From positions 7,501-53,227 of the forward strand of contig MPNW01000553.1 in assembly GCA_011800805.1 (NCBI GenBank): DNA of 45,727 nucleotides, given 5' to 3'. The position numbers and the translations under genes are program-made. This DNA comes from Hirudo medicinalis. Its lineage: Eukaryota > Annelida > Clitellata > Hirudinida > Hirudinidae. Shown piece by piece: positions 11,731 to 26,690 of this stretch; position 1 is the first letter of the stretch; every line of letters starts with the position of its first letter. The notes under the pieces are model-generated. The model had not been told where the DNA came from. It saw nothing but the letters and a program-made list of their open reading frames with translations, and made no database searches.

Positions 11731-13257
11731 TTTTCTTTTCCAGTGCATTCTATTTTTAACTGTAAAAGCTTCATGCATGGCTGCATCCCGAATTAGCTTT
11801 AAATTATCAACAGCGAAGGCATTTACAATAATTTATAAGTTCATCTCGTAATCCATCACAAATTACTGCTAACATTCTGTTGACTGTCAAGTCCTATTTC
11901 TAATGATATCCTAATGGAGTTCTGTTTACAATCTCACCATCCTTCAAGTGCACATCGTATATAGTGCATCCGGAGATTACGAAGCTCGAAATAAATAAAG
12001 CCAAGCAACACCCAAAAAGAAATAAAGTTATTGGCCAATGCTCAGACCTCACCTCATTATAATATAAAACAAATCCCAGCTCCTTTTCAAGTCACCATCT
12101 CCAAAAGAAGGTCATAACTAAATTCCTTTATCTCTGCTCTTAACCCTCAAACGGTCAGCTACCACGGCCTTTACTCAAGATCTCGGGTGTGCAATGCACC
12201 CCAATGTTTCTCTGGTGAATTATTTGAAAAATAGTAATCTATAACACTGAAACTGAAAACATTCACTTGTTAAACGATGAATATTATATTTTATTGAATA
12301 CAAAAAAACTGTCATATTAATGTCATGACATGTGTCACCAAGTCAGAGCAGCTTGACAAATAAAACTCACTACAATTTTACACATAAAAATGTTGTCTTG
12401 CAGCAAAATATAGATAATATTTCTATTATGTAAATAGACTTCATTTATAAAGCGCCATATGCATAGCGTGAGAAGCGCTTTTTGTTATTTAGCGCTCCTT
12501 CCCGAGGACGCTCGTGGCAGTGAAAGCTGGGTTTTGAACACTACATATACTGTTTCCATTATCGCCGCGTGCAGGAACTAAACCCAGCCAACTTGCAAAC
12601 AAATAAGCCGTTATCGGCTAAAGTCAGGGCTGCCGAAATGGGAGACAAGTACCCAGGGGCCTGGCAACGTTTATTGGCTTTTTCATTCCCATTTTGTTAG
12701 ATATTTTTTCATCGGAATCTTGCAAAGATCCATCATTACTTTTTCGCTGCTCAAAGTCACTCACGACTCCCTGAAGTGTTTCATTCACAGCAACTCTGGA
12801 CTGAAATACTTTCCAAAATTGGAACGGATTCTGTTCATCACCAAAGTTGTCATCAGCGTCAGACGCTCAGCCATTCCAACATGTCTCGTGTTCTGCATCA
12901 TTTCTTTGGAAATTTATTTACATTTACTCTTTTTTCTCTATCTATTGATTTATTAGACCCTCATAAATAAGTCATAAAATTTGGGTTTCATATTTTGTGT
13001 CCTAGGATAATTAGAAATAAACGAGACTTTGGGCACCAATAACAACCTCCATCAGGAGCATCACCACAATTCCCATCCCAAGCAGAGCCCAATTATCCAA
13101 TTAAAAGCATGGAACTACCATACGTGCCATTACATCATTTCACAAACTCAATATAATCTACCACCCACTTTTACTAATTACAAGAACAAGCTTTTGTCAC
13201 AAAAGAAACAAGATATTTACAATAATCATCTTTAGGCAAAAGTTACAAAATGGCAGT
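11731..13257. other. Convergent 3' intergenic region
   Basis: This lies between the plus-strand membrane-protein gene and the minus-strand RPS9 gene, whose 3' ends face each other. It holds the likely polyadenylation signal of the former near 11990 and a dispersed element at about 12438-12560. A TTTATT near 12946 reads AATAAA on the minus strand and could serve RPS9. The frames at 12720-12970 show no family resemblance. Confidence 0.5.
12438..12560 (+). repeat. Dispersed SINE-like element, copy 1
   Basis: This segment is similar over about 120 bases to the reverse complement of 17232-17367. Shared landmarks in order are TTCATTTAT, AGCGCC, ATGCATAGCGT, TAGCGCTCCTT and a GCTGGGTTT-GAACAC block. 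That last block loosely resembles a tRNA B box (GTTCGAA in the other copy), which is why I suggest a short interspersed element. No terminal repeats or target-site duplication could be defined by eye. Confidence 0.6.
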
Positions 13258-14687
<1,430 letters not shown>

Positions 14688-14765
14688 AATTCACCTGAAA
14701 TGTCGCCAACAATTCATGGTTAATTCCGCTCCTCTCTGTACGAAGCATCAACTAGCACTAATTAC

Positions 14766-14800
14766 CGATACTAAGCCAGCTCGACCGGAAAAAAGGAAGG
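14766..14800 (-). promoter_or_regulatory. RPS9 5' leader exon with TOP-type pyrimidine start
   Basis: The minus strand reads CCTTCCTTTTTTCC and reaches a donor CG|GTAAT at 14765. A 70-nt intron then ends at TTTCAG| just before the start-codon exon (14694). A non-coding first exon opening with a C-led pyrimidine tract is the 5' TOP signature that places ribosomal-protein mRNAs under growth-dependent (mTOR/LARP1) translational control. The exact transcription start is inferred. Confidence 0.7.
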
Positions 14801-16194
14801 CCTATCATCTTCACGGAAATACTGCAACCAAAAGCAAAGCGTTTAATAAATTAGTCCACCATATAAAAATATTTAACAAAAAATTCATTTAATACAATAA
14901 AATAAATTGTTTTTATCTAATTTTGATGTTACTACTTAATTCAAATTTATTTAATCGCTTTCGTTAAATCATTTTAAGTCACTGGATTTACTGTCATTGT
15001 CGTTGATTAAATGAAGGCAAATTTTTTTCGTGATAAAATCGAAATTGTGATTGCTTTTCAAAGAATTTGGATATTCTTAAATAGTCTAGCACCTTCCCAG
15101 GCAAACCAATCTTTCATTATATTTATCGAAGCTATATCTCACTTAAACACACATTGAGCCACAGTTAAACTTTGAACACTTTCCCCAGACAAGTCAAACG
15201 TCAAATCATTCCGAGCATGAAACTAAATTATTAGTTTGTACATAATAACTCATCAACACATTATTCGTATCGTTAGAACTCCTTCGAAAGTTGAGGATCC
15301 CGCAAATGTTTGGAATCGGCAACATTTATTTGAAATAAAATTGATAGGAAACAACAGGGCGAAAGTTTAAATTCTCTAAATTTTCAAACTAGCATTTCAA
15401 AAAGAACTTGATAAAACTTAAAAAGTTCCTTCTAGATGTAAAAAGTCACGCTAACATTAAGCTGATTTAACCGAATCGTCAGAATTAGACCAAATGCACA
15501 AAAATCGCGAATTAGAACGTTAACATTTGTGCAGATAAAGTGTCGATAATAAGTTCAAATTTTGATACTCAAAAAGGCACGCAATATCAAATAAATGTCA
15601 AACTACGGAAAGGCTGTTGCACTTCTCAGGTGACCAGGTGGTGAGATGTGAATCAAGTTATCAGACAAGCACGTATGAATAATTTTTAGAAGAATAATTG
15701 AAATAAAATAATTAAAAGAAAGGTAAATGAGGAAACTTTAAGTGAAAACACATGAGCAAGAAAAGGGCAAATATGAATCCTCAGGCTCATTAAAACGTTA
15801 TAATTAAGGGCATCTCAAACTATAACATGTGACTCATCACTAATTGTCAGTAAGTTCCCAGTGATTCACTTGAACAAACATCACTTGAACAAACTAAGAT
15901 ATTCAAACAAGTATTTTGATTTCACAATGATGTTGGTTCAAAAAGTCATCAACAAGTCATGATTTTAAAAATAAACATAAAAATGGCAAACAAGTATAAA
16001 AGCTCTGCAATTTGACCTTGTGATTCATCACATAAACCGTGCACACATTTGAAAAGCACACTCTGCATAATCACAAAATCGACTGTCAAGATTCTAAAGA
16101 GGTTGAATAAAACCTGACTCAAGGAATTGGAACTTTTAAAACATAATTTGTAATGCAACTAAATAGCAATAAATATTATCACTAAATTAATTAT
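14801..16194. other. RPS9 promoter side / anoctamin 3' region, no gene seen
   Basis: This is the intergenic stretch between the RPS9 leader and the anoctamin stop codon. It is AT-rich with no repeat array and no recognisable exon. The minus frame 15949-16158 has no family resemblance. Part of it must be the RPS9 promoter and the anoctamin 3' UTR. Confidence 0.5.
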
Positions 16195-19100
16195 TTAAGG
16201 ATCCTCTTGCAAAAAACCCTTGTTGTCGGGAGTCGTACATCCGGATGGTTTTTTGGCACGCCCTCTCACGGTGCCAGTTCTGCCCCTGATCTCCTCCATT
16301 TCAAGATCGGAGAGAACTTCCTCTCCGGCACCTTTGGCCCTCTTGAGTTCAGTTTCGAGAACAATCTCTTGGGTGAGGATGGTTTCTTGTCTCAGCTGCT
16401 GCTGAAGTTTTCGGGGAACGTCAGGAATGATGTAGGCAATCAGACTGACCACCAGGATGACGATGTTCTGTTAAAAACCAATTTATTCCAAGTGAAATCA
16501 AAATCAATGAAAGATGAACAAGGTCATTTTTAACTGCTCCAATAATATTTGGCATCACAGGATTCTAAAGCACAGTAAAAAAGAATTTAGACTAAAATTT
16601 GAATTAATTTATCACTTAATTAAAATGGACTTAAATGAAAAAACCGTCAAACATGCAGGAAGATGCAATACACGCAATTCTCTTGTTAATCCTTTTTTTT
16701 TTTTTAGTAAAATGCATCCATCAGCAGGAAAACTTCTGAGGCTCAAAACATGCATCATTACCTTGAAAATTACTCGAGAACCTCAATAAATTAAAGTAAA
16801 AAATCCTGACACGAAAGATTCTTTTTAACCTCAAAAAGCATCACAAAGATGAACTGAGCGGCCACCATGTTCCAGTGCTGTGCCGAATATTTGTACTTAT
16901 TCTCCGCCCATGGAGGTTCACGGTAGTCATGGTAACGACAGTATACCGTGTCGTTGTACCTGGAGACCACGAAGAGATCAATCCACTCATGAGACATCAG
17001 ATAATCTCAGCAACAAATTTCATTCAAAATACAAATTAATTGCATTTTTAATTAAATTAAAATTTGTTATCTATTTTTTTTTGCCATTTTTAACCATTAT
17101 TGCAATTCAATTGCAGCTAAGAATATCTAAGAGAATGAGATTCAGCAACTGATCGAAGAGCAAGTAGGAGTGAACTCTGAGCAAAGGAGAGTCAATAAGA
17201 ATGGCAGTCAGGTTGGTAATGGCAACAGTCGTAATATGTTGTGTTCGAAACCCAGCCTGCACTGCTGCAAGCGCTCTTGGAAAGGAGCGCTATATAAATG
17301 GTTAACAAAACTTGCCTCTGACGCTATGCATTTGGCGCTACATAAATGAACTACAGTTTTACATTTACGTTTACAATAACCTCGGTTTGATGATCGTCGA
17401 CAGAGGAGTCACGTGAGGGGGAAGATCGGACACGTTGAAGTACGAGAGGCTGTTGTTGACGAATCCCTTGAGGGAGCCCGAGGGACTGTACATGCGCATG
17501 TACAGCTGCTGCTGTATGAAGCTCGACGTGAATGCTATTATGAATGCCTGTATTGAGTCATTGATAATTATTAACCATAATTAGAATTAAGTGGTTAACA
17601 GTTGCTGTTTAAATGCAAATTATCTGTTGACAATGACAAGCACTTGTTATAATCGCGAGAGCAACTAAGACAAATGCAATTCATCTAAAAGTGGACAATT
17701 CTGTAAAATGATTTTGTCAAAAATTAACAGCCACAATCAGTTCCAGTTATAATAAATAAAATAAAAACCAGGCAAACATATTCATAAAATCTCACATTGG
17801 TGAGGATTGAGAACTTTGAAAGTCCATGAAGAATGTCAAACCAGATACCTGTTTTTAATCCATAAAATTCATAATTCACGAGCAGAAAATAATTTCTGGC
17901 TTAAATAAAAAGCCGACAACATCGACGACTAACCGATGGTGGCGGCCCTGTTGGGGGTGTCCCTCCTGAACTGGGTGACGAACTTGTTGGCATCGGACCT
18001 CAGCTCGATGATGTTGTTGATGAGCGCAAAAAATGGAGCCAATGGAAATGCTGCCACAAACAACGTCACGAAGCCGAACTGGATCACTGAAAAGAAACAT
18101 AATGTTTCACAACTATTATCCATCCATCCATCCATCTATCAACAGCTCGAATCAGAATTACTGACTATTGAATATTAAAGTATAACAAATTATTAAAAAG
18201 ATATTATTACCAACAATTTAAATATATAACACTAATTAAAATTGAATTAATGTAATTAATTATTGGAAAATTCATACAATCTGGTAATACTTACAACCAC
18301 AAAAGAGCCATAAAAATAATGATGACGTTGATGATTACGATCGCAAAGATGGTGATAGTGATGATGATGATTACAATGTTGATGATGACACTCACTCATC
18401 TCCAGGTACTCATTAAAGAGACCAATGGACCCCATCTCTTCGAGTATGTAGTCCTTCTCCCAGGGTTTGAACTTCTGCAGGAGGTGGAGACTTTCAGATG
18501 AGGTGAAACACTTTTTCTTCATCCACTTCTTTATGCGACTTTTAAGCGATTGTTACCGTTATAAGCATTTAATTTGTTATTAATTAATTAATTAGTAATG
18601 CTGAGATTACAAATTAAAATAATTATTATGACTGATTATGCTTTTGGAAGTTCTTGCCTGCAATTTTTTCTCTTTTAAATTAATTACTCTAATTAAAATG
18701 AACTATTTTCACGAGCTCCAAACAAAGCTATTGCTTCTTTGAAATTATATCCTTCATCACCACACTAGCTTGCCATCACCACCACCATAACCACCACCAA
18801 AATCACCACCACCACCATCATCATCATTACAATGATAGAGAATAAGAAAATGTTGATTAGATTTAATTCATCATTGCTGGATGTCATAAAACCCACGGTA
18901 GGTAGATTTCAATGAGTGTGTTCTGGATGAGTTGCTTCCCTACAAAGATGATGGCCAGTTGGATGCACAGCTCTGTCAGACAACTTCCCTGGCACTGGTT
19001 GCGATAAACAAGACTAACGACGTTGACATGACAGTCAAAGTATTGACTAGCAATACTTAAAAAATTCATTTTGAAATAAAATTCAAAAATTAATCAATTG

Positions 19101-22100
19101 TTTAATAAGTTAACATAATTTATTACAAAACAGCCAATAAAAGGTAAAATAAATTAGAAACAACAGCTTAAGAACTCCTCACCTCCTCTTGCCTCTGACT
19201 GCCGTTGTACACCATGAAGTAGTTCTCCTGACTGCCGAGCCTAAGGAATGTTGCTCAAATAAATCATTTTGATCTGACATTTCACTTTTTTTTTTTTCAA
19301 CAATAACAACAACAACAGCAACAATTCCATAATTACATCACAAGCCTACCTCCCCTTGAAGAATGCAATGTAGAAGAGACTCGAGTAGTAGTTGACGAAC
19401 TGAAGGACGTAGAACTTGAAGGTCAGACTGTTGTCGTATTCAGACTGAGTCTTCAAACATTCCCAGTCTGTCAAGCCGATGGCCACCTTTGTGTAAATCT
19501 ATCCACAAGAATATAACAATCAATTATCAATCATTAATGAGTAAATTACATGACTGATTAATTACCACTGGTTATTAAAACGTCCATTAGCACTAACAGA
19601 AAGTAAGAGCAAAGTGTACCTACAAAATTGAGTGCGAAGATGATGACGAGGTTGATGCAAGCTGCTGTCACGGAAACGAAGATGGTGGCATTGGTGTAAA
19701 TCATCTCGTTTTGGGCCATGTAGAAGGCCGTCGTCACGGAGATTCTGTAGAATATCACTCCGACCACAGCCGATATGGCCACTGCGACCTGATTACAAAG
19801 TAAGTTGGTTACAAGGTCACAAAATCCACAAAAGATGAATTCACAATGGAGTATGTGGATCTATTTATGTAATAATAAACAGGATGCACTCCAAAAAACA
19901 ACTCACGAGGAACAGCATGACACTGCAGGAAGTCAGAAACACGGGCACCTGTCTCCTCCAAAATGGAAAATACGGCTCCTCCTCCTGAACGACAAGTGAA
20001 CTCATCGTGTAATTTTAATCAATTACTAATAAGTGCAGTTATTAGTAATCTTATTGTTAACGTATTACATCGCATTAAATTACGATGCACGGTTTCAAGC
20101 ATTGCGGGATATTGTAAACAATGCCACAAACCTTGTTCTTCTTGTTGAACTTCTTGTAGTTGGATTTGGCGACTCTTGCAAAGTACTCTGGTCGAGGAGG
20201 CTCCTGAACAACGAAACAACAATAAAACTTCATTTGACTTCAATTTATTTTGGGAATTAACAGCTCAAATGATGAGCTAGTGTGAGTCACAATATTTGAC
20301 ATTTCCATTATTACTTTAAAAATTAACAAAATAGCAATTCAATATCGTAATTACGATGTAAGACCAAATATGAATCGACAGACCTCCTCCTCTTCAAAAT
20401 TTCTGAGATCCCAGAGGAACTGGATGCTGGCCTGTTCTCTCTTCCAGAATTCGAGGTACGTTGTTGCTGAAGAAAACACGCTCCTCAGTCGAATGCAGTA
20501 TAACAGCATTGCATTCAAACGAGACATTAATTTGAACGAAATACTTAATTATTCATAAAAAACAAAGAGAAAACATTCGAACCAACCCCACAGTGACATG
20601 AAGATGGCAAAGAAGACGGTCGCGCCATTGTCGAAGAGGTGGGTGGCCCTGATGGTGTTGCATATCTGGTCGAGGCTCCAGTAGCTGCAGAATTTGTTGC
20701 ACAGCGGACACATCGTGAAGTTGTTGTTCTCGTCGCAACTCTCCTGACTGAAAGGGTTAATTCATCAGTCAAACTGATTTAATGTAGTCAGTAATTGAAA
20801 CAAACAAATGAATAAATAAAGGGATTATTAAATAAGATTAAATTGTGATGATTACATGGTAAATATGTTATTAAATGACATTTTCGTCTACAAAATAAAT
20901 CACAAATTGTCCAAGAAAATTAAGGATGATGATGATGATGATGGCCGTGATGACGATTTTGACGACGACAGCACTGACTATGGTCACCTTATAGCATCTG
21001 TTCCCATGGAGAGAAGACCGTACAAGAAGACAATGAGACCAACGAAGGAAGGAAGGACCAGTGAATAAGTGTAGTAACCCAGCCAGGCAAAATACAAACC
21101 AATTTTTTCACCAAAGTATATCCTGAAATATGAGATAGCTTTCCATTTGTAAAATAATGTTATTAGCATTAAATTATTTAAAGTCAATTTAAAAGCATTT
21201 AATTAATAAATTATCAATTTATTTTTTCACTAATTTTTCCTGTTTATTTTCAGTGCAGAGCCACGAAAACAATGACCGAGATAAATGCATTCGGTGCATT
21301 CATCAAAAAGTCAAAGTGACGATGCAATCGGCAACGACATGAATCAGAACTTGATTGCGATGCAACTGACAAGATTAAGCAGACAACTTTACAAAAATGT
21401 AAACATTCGATGAACAAGTTTTGTGTAATAAAATCCTGTCGGTTGTTTATTGCATCGTATCAATATTTAACATTTTAATAGTCTAACCTGATATAATTGA
21501 GAGGTTGGAGTTTATACCAGGACCTCCAATTGGCCCAATTCTCATAAAGGAGTTTTCTTATGTTCATCCTTGATTTTTTCTTCCAAGAGCCCTAAATAGA
21601 GACATGCATGGAATTAATATTTAACAAAACTATAAATAACAATAAATAAAACAACTCAATTGTATTAAAAAATTTTTTTTTTTTTTTTTTAACAAAAAGT
21701 ACCTATATTATTAAACTTATTAAGTGTTATTAAACTAACTTATTAACCAACATTATTCATAAATTGATTTCACTTTGAATTTCTGCTAACTTCGTGCAGT
21801 GGATATGCAGCCACATAAGCTCCATCAGACAACAGCCTCTTGATGCCTTCATCACAGATTTTTAATGGTTTGTTAATAAATTGTTAATATCTCGATAAAT
21901 CAATTTGGGTGCAATTAATTCAAAATAATAAACAGCTTTAAAGGCCTAAAAATCTTGTAAATATCTTGAATATCTTGAGTAAGGTGTTGCCTCAACAATG
22001 CCTTAAAAATTAATTTGTGGCCTTAAATTACAAATTCATGATATAAATATTCTAAATTCATATAATTTGAAGTAATATAATTATTTTAAACATAAATTAG

Positions 22101-23053
22101 ATATTCATGTTTTGTGTTAATAGAAACACCCTCATAAAAATGTTTTAGGTTTGTCAGAAATACCATCAAAACTTTTGGAAAATATCAGCAAGATTCCTAC
22201 CAAATTCAGCACTGACTCCTATGTCCTTGGTGTAACCCTTCCTCCTAAGAATGTAGTCCACGATCCTACTCCTCGTGGCACGGGAGAACAAGAACACTTC
22301 GTTTTCCTGGCAGCAAAAACTAAAAAAAGCAAAATTTTATTAAAAATTCTGAAACAAAAACAAAAAAAAACCCTTGAAGTTATTTATCACTTTGTTGAAC
22401 GTTTCGACAGGCTTCCTTGGACATCTGGATATGCAATCGATTCTTCTTATCAGTAACCATTAGCTTCTTATCGATGCAATTCACTTTGTCGGAATAAAAC
22501 AGTTTGTACGACTTATCGAGATTACACTCACAGGTACTTCTTGTCCTTATCGTAGACGTAGGAGAATCTCTTTGGAAGTTTTGGCACCTTCTCGTGATTC
22601 AATTCGAACGGCTGGAGAGCTTTCGAGAACAATCCGGTCACTGTGTCCCAAACTCCAAGAGCAGGAAGCTCTTCGGGGATCTAGAAAGATGAATTAGTTA
22701 ATATTTTATTGTTTTTTTTTTAAATTTATTTACATTTAGTTGAACCTATGAATTCTTTACAAGAATGAACCTTACGGATGCACAACAGGAATTATTTTAT
22801 ATGAAGAATGAGATGATTTCTTGTTAAACTAATCAGCATAACTTTTGAATGCAGCATGATTTACATTGTAAGGCTTTCAAAGAAGTTAGTTTCTGCAAAA
22901 TTAATATTTTCCACAGACATTGTGAAATATGCAATGATTTCTTTGAATGTAATTTATTCATCTCAAACAATTTCAAAATATCATCCAAATGATATCCATG
23001 TATGAGCCCTGAGAAATTGTTACTAGCATAATCATTGCCATCATTATCACCAC

Positions 23054-23095
<42 letters not shown>

Positions 23096-25399
23096 GTGCT
23101 TAAGACTAAAACAATAAGGCAAGGATGTTCAGGTGAATTTACAGACGAGTTGTCCAGCACAATGGCCGGACTGAAACATGCGGTAGTGTTCTGTGGCCAT
23201 TCACTCGAATTCATTCACCGAGGAATGCCTCATTGATGGGGAACCTAATAACATTCCATTCGTGTTGCTCTGAATCAGATTGCTTATCAAAGCTGTTGTT
23301 TGCTAAATTAATATATTTCTGCAGCTCATTCAAGCAGCATTGTTTCCATAAGAACGTGATAATTTATATTTAAGAGACCAACAAAAAATTGATCTTAGCG
23401 AACATCATCATCATCATCATTGAGTTTGATTACTTTCTGGGAAAGACAATATGAAAGGCAATTACAGTAGTTTAGGCCTGACGTCACAAGCATGAGTATC
23501 TGCAAACATTGCTATGTTATGCTGCTATTCCTGTTTACATTAATTAAACAATTTAAAACACCATATCATTCGGTAAACATTGATAAAAAATGTAAATTTC
23601 TATAATAATGCCCTCCAATAACTTAAAATAGATGAGAAATTGATCAATTCAAAGGTGAAAAATCATTTCAAAATGAATTAAATTGTTGATTCTCAAAATT
23701 CACAAGCAAATAATTCAATCCTGCACATCGACCAGCTTCATAAAATATGACAACGAGAAATGAAAGAAATGACCGGGTCCTTTTACTTCCTGTTTACAGC
23801 TTCAGCGTAATTAAACTGAAATTGTTGCTGGGCATGCACTTTAAAAACTCCCACAATGTGACTGTGAATGTCGTGCAGGTTAGCTCGACGGGTAGCATTC
23901 CTGCAAGAGGAGGTAATGGCAACGGGGAGTGCCCTCGGACGAGGCAGAGCGGTTAAGAAAAAGCCTTCTGTTTGGATGTGTAAGGCAATCAAAAGATCGG
24001 CCAAGCACAAGATATGATTTATTGAAATTACTTTGTTTTCATTGCAATTAAGCAACATTCGATCAACATCAACAACCAAAATATCTTCAAACTGACAACT
24101 GAAAGTTCATCAAACATTTAATTTGCACAAAATAAGAAGAAAATAATGCTTATTAATCGAATAATGATAAGTGCGATAATTGCTCCTAACCTCCTTTATC
24201 GGCATCCTAATCTTCAAAATCTCGGCATATCGCGTCAGAAGTTCAACGGGAGCGTGGATTTTTGTGTACTGAAGAGTCCTGCCCTCCTAAAAAAACAACA
24301 ACCAACTGAAATTCAACACTGAAACCTCCATGAACAAGTGTCAGAGAGAATTTTCTTTTTGTTTAAAAAAACGGTTTAAAATATTGACAATTATTGTTAA
24401 CAAATAAAATATATTCTTCATGTTAATGTGAAGGAAGCTTATCTGAGGCATGTAATTATTTAGTAACTGGTAAGTACATTCAAATCAAAACATCAATGAA
24501 TGTTTATAGATGACATATAATAATATATGATATATAATAATGTATGATCATAATAATGGACAATGTATAATAATAGATGTTATGTAGGTAATATAGCTCT
24601 TCACTCTTTCATTCCTTTGAGCTGGAATACCTGGAAGTCATGATCCAAATCCAATCCTTCATTTTTCAAGTTCTCTTCAAAGGTTTTCCTTGCTAATTGT
24701 TTCATTTGAAACTTTTTGTCAGTCTCCTTGGCCTCCCAAACAAGAACAAAATCTATTCTCTTGTCACCTTCAAACACCATGTGTCCACCCTAAAGGATGC
24801 AGTCAAAAATAAAAGTATTGTATATCTTCGAAATGAGCATCAAAATATCAACACATAATTAAGTAAATTTGGAATAATTTTTGAAATGGCATTTGATAAA
24901 TGTTAAGAAAAAGAAATATCAATTAACAAGCTGGATTAAGACAAAAGTGATATGATTACTCTTTCAAAGTCTTCCACATCCCCAGTGTAAATGTTTACGA
25001 TCGGATGACCGGCCTAAAAAAGTACATTTTTTTAATTTTAAAATGAAGTTGCTAGCTTTGAAAGAGTCAAAGGTTTTAAAAAAAAACACATACAACTCGA
25101 TATTATGAAAGCTTAAAATAAATGAATAAAAACTTGAAATGATCAGACCTCTTTCTTAGCAATCCAATTGGGGACAATGGTCACAAATTCATTTAGGGCT
25201 GGAACTGAATTATTTGCAAATATATTAAAGCATTTCAAATTTTAAAAGACATCCAATCATACCCGGTGTAGTTAGTTCGGGTGATTCAAGGGACACTAGG
25301 GGAACGAAAAGAATTATGTATTCGCATGCAAAATTAATCTATATTGTGGTCTTAAATATCAAGAAGCTTACTATTTGTTGTTAATTCTATGTTTTCCAT
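16195..25399 (-). CDS. Anoctamin (TMEM16 family), complete, 26 coding exons
   Basis: Coding exons, 5' to 3' on minus: 25399-25372, 25295-25263, 25204-25149, 25013-24960, 24789-24631, 24286-24191, 22680-22532, 22424-22391, 22306-22201, 21846-21791, 21591-21488, 21122-20988, 20747-20587, 20466-20384, 20203-20132, 19984-19907, 19788-19624, 19498-19350, 19240-19183, 18994-18897, 18538-18396, 18086-17934, 17848-17796, 17547-17381, 16959-16830, 16467-16195. All phases agree and give 930 aa, the usual family size. Signatures include [13 protein letters not shown] (TM1, about 300), [11 protein letters not shown] with clustered cysteines at about 341-366, [20 protein letters not shown], and [15 protein letters not shown]. 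All six residues of the calcium site are present: N617, E621, E668, E671, E700, D704. These proteins are calcium-activated chloride channels or lipid scramblases; which one cannot be read here. The 34-nt exon at 22391-22424 is the least certain. Confidence 0.95.
17232..17367 (-). repeat. Dispersed SINE-like element, copy 2 (inside an anoctamin intron)
   Basis: The reverse complement matches 12438-12560. It runs from TTCATTTATGTAGCGCC through ATGCATAGCGT and TAGCGCTCCTT to GCTGGGTTTCGAACAC. It lies in the intron between anoctamin exons 17547-17381 and 16959-16830. The GTTTCGAACAC block loosely fits a tRNA B box, suggesting a tRNA-derived retroposon. A and B boxes at proper spacing were not demonstrated. 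Confidence 0.6.
23055..23095. repeat. ATC trinucleotide array in an anoctamin intron
   Basis: A near-perfect ATC run lies inside the long intron 22681-24190. No exon was found elsewhere in that 1.5-kb intron. Frames at 23747-24079 lack splice support. Confidence 0.85.
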
Positions 25400-25440
25400 T
25401 GTCCAAAGCTATCAGCAGGCATCACCAGAACTCTGGCCAT
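25387..25440 (-). other. Possible upstream ORF overlapping the anoctamin start
   Basis: Upstream of the main ATG (25399-25397) the minus strand has an ATG at 25440 that opens a 17-codon frame, ends in TAG at 25389-25387 and overlaps the main start out of frame. A stop codon also sits in frame four codons before the main ATG, which supports that start. Whether the uORF is in the mRNA depends on the unknown transcription start. Confidence 0.3.
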
Positions 25441-25734
25441 TCAAACACTCAGCTTCGTCTAACCATTCTTAGGTACAAAGTTTTAAAAGAAGATCTAAGT
25501 TAAACTTGTTTGTAATCCGGTTTCACAGACGTACAAAATTTGTTATAAACAACTTGCTATATTTTTAAGTAAGTTAAAATTGCTGATTATTAAACAATTT
25601 ATATTATTGTTTGAATTATTTATGTTCCTCGCAAGATCGGACATTATATTACATTATTATTTTACTAAAATCAATATACTTAAATTTAAACAAATTATTT
25701 AATCAATTATGATGTTTTAAGACTAATATATTAT

Positions 25735-25925
25735 TGTCTTTTGTCTGTTTCTAGCTTCATAATTTTTATAAGATCTTGGTCAAACGGACTGAAAATGAAC
25801 AAAAATCTAAAAAATCTCAAACAATTTTACAATTTGTAAACCTTTTAATAATCATTACCTTTGTAAATTTTATAACTTATAAACATTAGCTTATGATCGA
25901 ATGCCGTTAAATCCCAAACAACAGG
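25735..25925 (+). repeat. Dispersed repeat, copy A
   Basis: This aligns by eye with 27670-27880 in the same orientation. Shared blocks in order are GCTTCTAG/GTTTCTAGCTTCA-type, GGACTGAAAAT, AACCTTTTAA, ATCATTACC/ATCCTTATC and a GGTCGAATGC/GATCGAATGC end. Divergence is substantial, so this is an old interspersed element, type unknown. Confidence 0.6.
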
Positions 25926-26269
25926 CAGAAATTCAGAGTTTTGAGATTTATGGTGATCCAGATGATGATATAACGGTATTTGCCTAAAGGCAGGTTTTTC
26001 AAAAATAACTATGGCCTAACTGTATTGTTATAACAAAATTAAAGCGCTAGATTTAAAGCAAGTTATGTGCAATAGTTTAGAGAATCTTGACTTCACACAA
26101 AATACCGAAGATTACACATTGGTCATCAGATGTCAGGTTATGTTAAACAAGTTGTTAAGTAGGACATATTTCACATATTCCTTGGTTAACACATTTCACA
26201 AAAGTGACGAAATACATCGAAAAGTCCTTAAACACACATTAAACTAGAATACCGATCTGGACTTACAAG

Positions 26270-26690
26270 ACGTTAATCATTAAAATTGATTAAGGCGGGA
26301 TACTAGTTTTATTAACTAAATGTTAGTTTGTTGTTGAAAATTGTCGAGTTTGACAACATCGCGCGTCGCATGAGTCAAGTAATTTTTTAAAAACTTCAAA
26401 ATATATCTATAATTTCTCATATATTATTGCGTTAAAGTGGAATAATATATGTAAATTATGAGACATTAATCATTAAAATTGATTAAGGCTGGATACTGGA
26501 TAAAGGCGCTGCAAACTGTCGATTTTGGCAATATCTCAGCGCATAACTTTGTTATTTAATTTCATAAAAACTATAAAACATACCACTAATTACACGCGTT
26601 AAAACAGAATAATGCACTTAAATTATGATATAATATTCATTAAAATTGATTAAGGTTGGATGCTAGCTAATAAACTATGAAAAGCGACGA
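26270..26690 (+). repeat. Diverged tandem satellite, about three monomers of 170-190 bp
   Basis: The motif CATTAAAATTGATTAAGG followed by a GGATAC or GGATGC block recurs at about 26278, 26471 and 26637. Between occurrences, GTCGA-TTTG-CAA, AAAACT and GCGTTAAA-AATAAT blocks also align between the first two monomers. Spacing is about 190 and 167 bp. The third monomer fades after about 26690. Confidence 0.7.

Noticed and set aside
17240..17262. B-box-like GTTTCGAACAC as a tRNA gene
   Set aside because: No cloverleaf, no A box at proper distance; better explained as part of the dispersed repeat.
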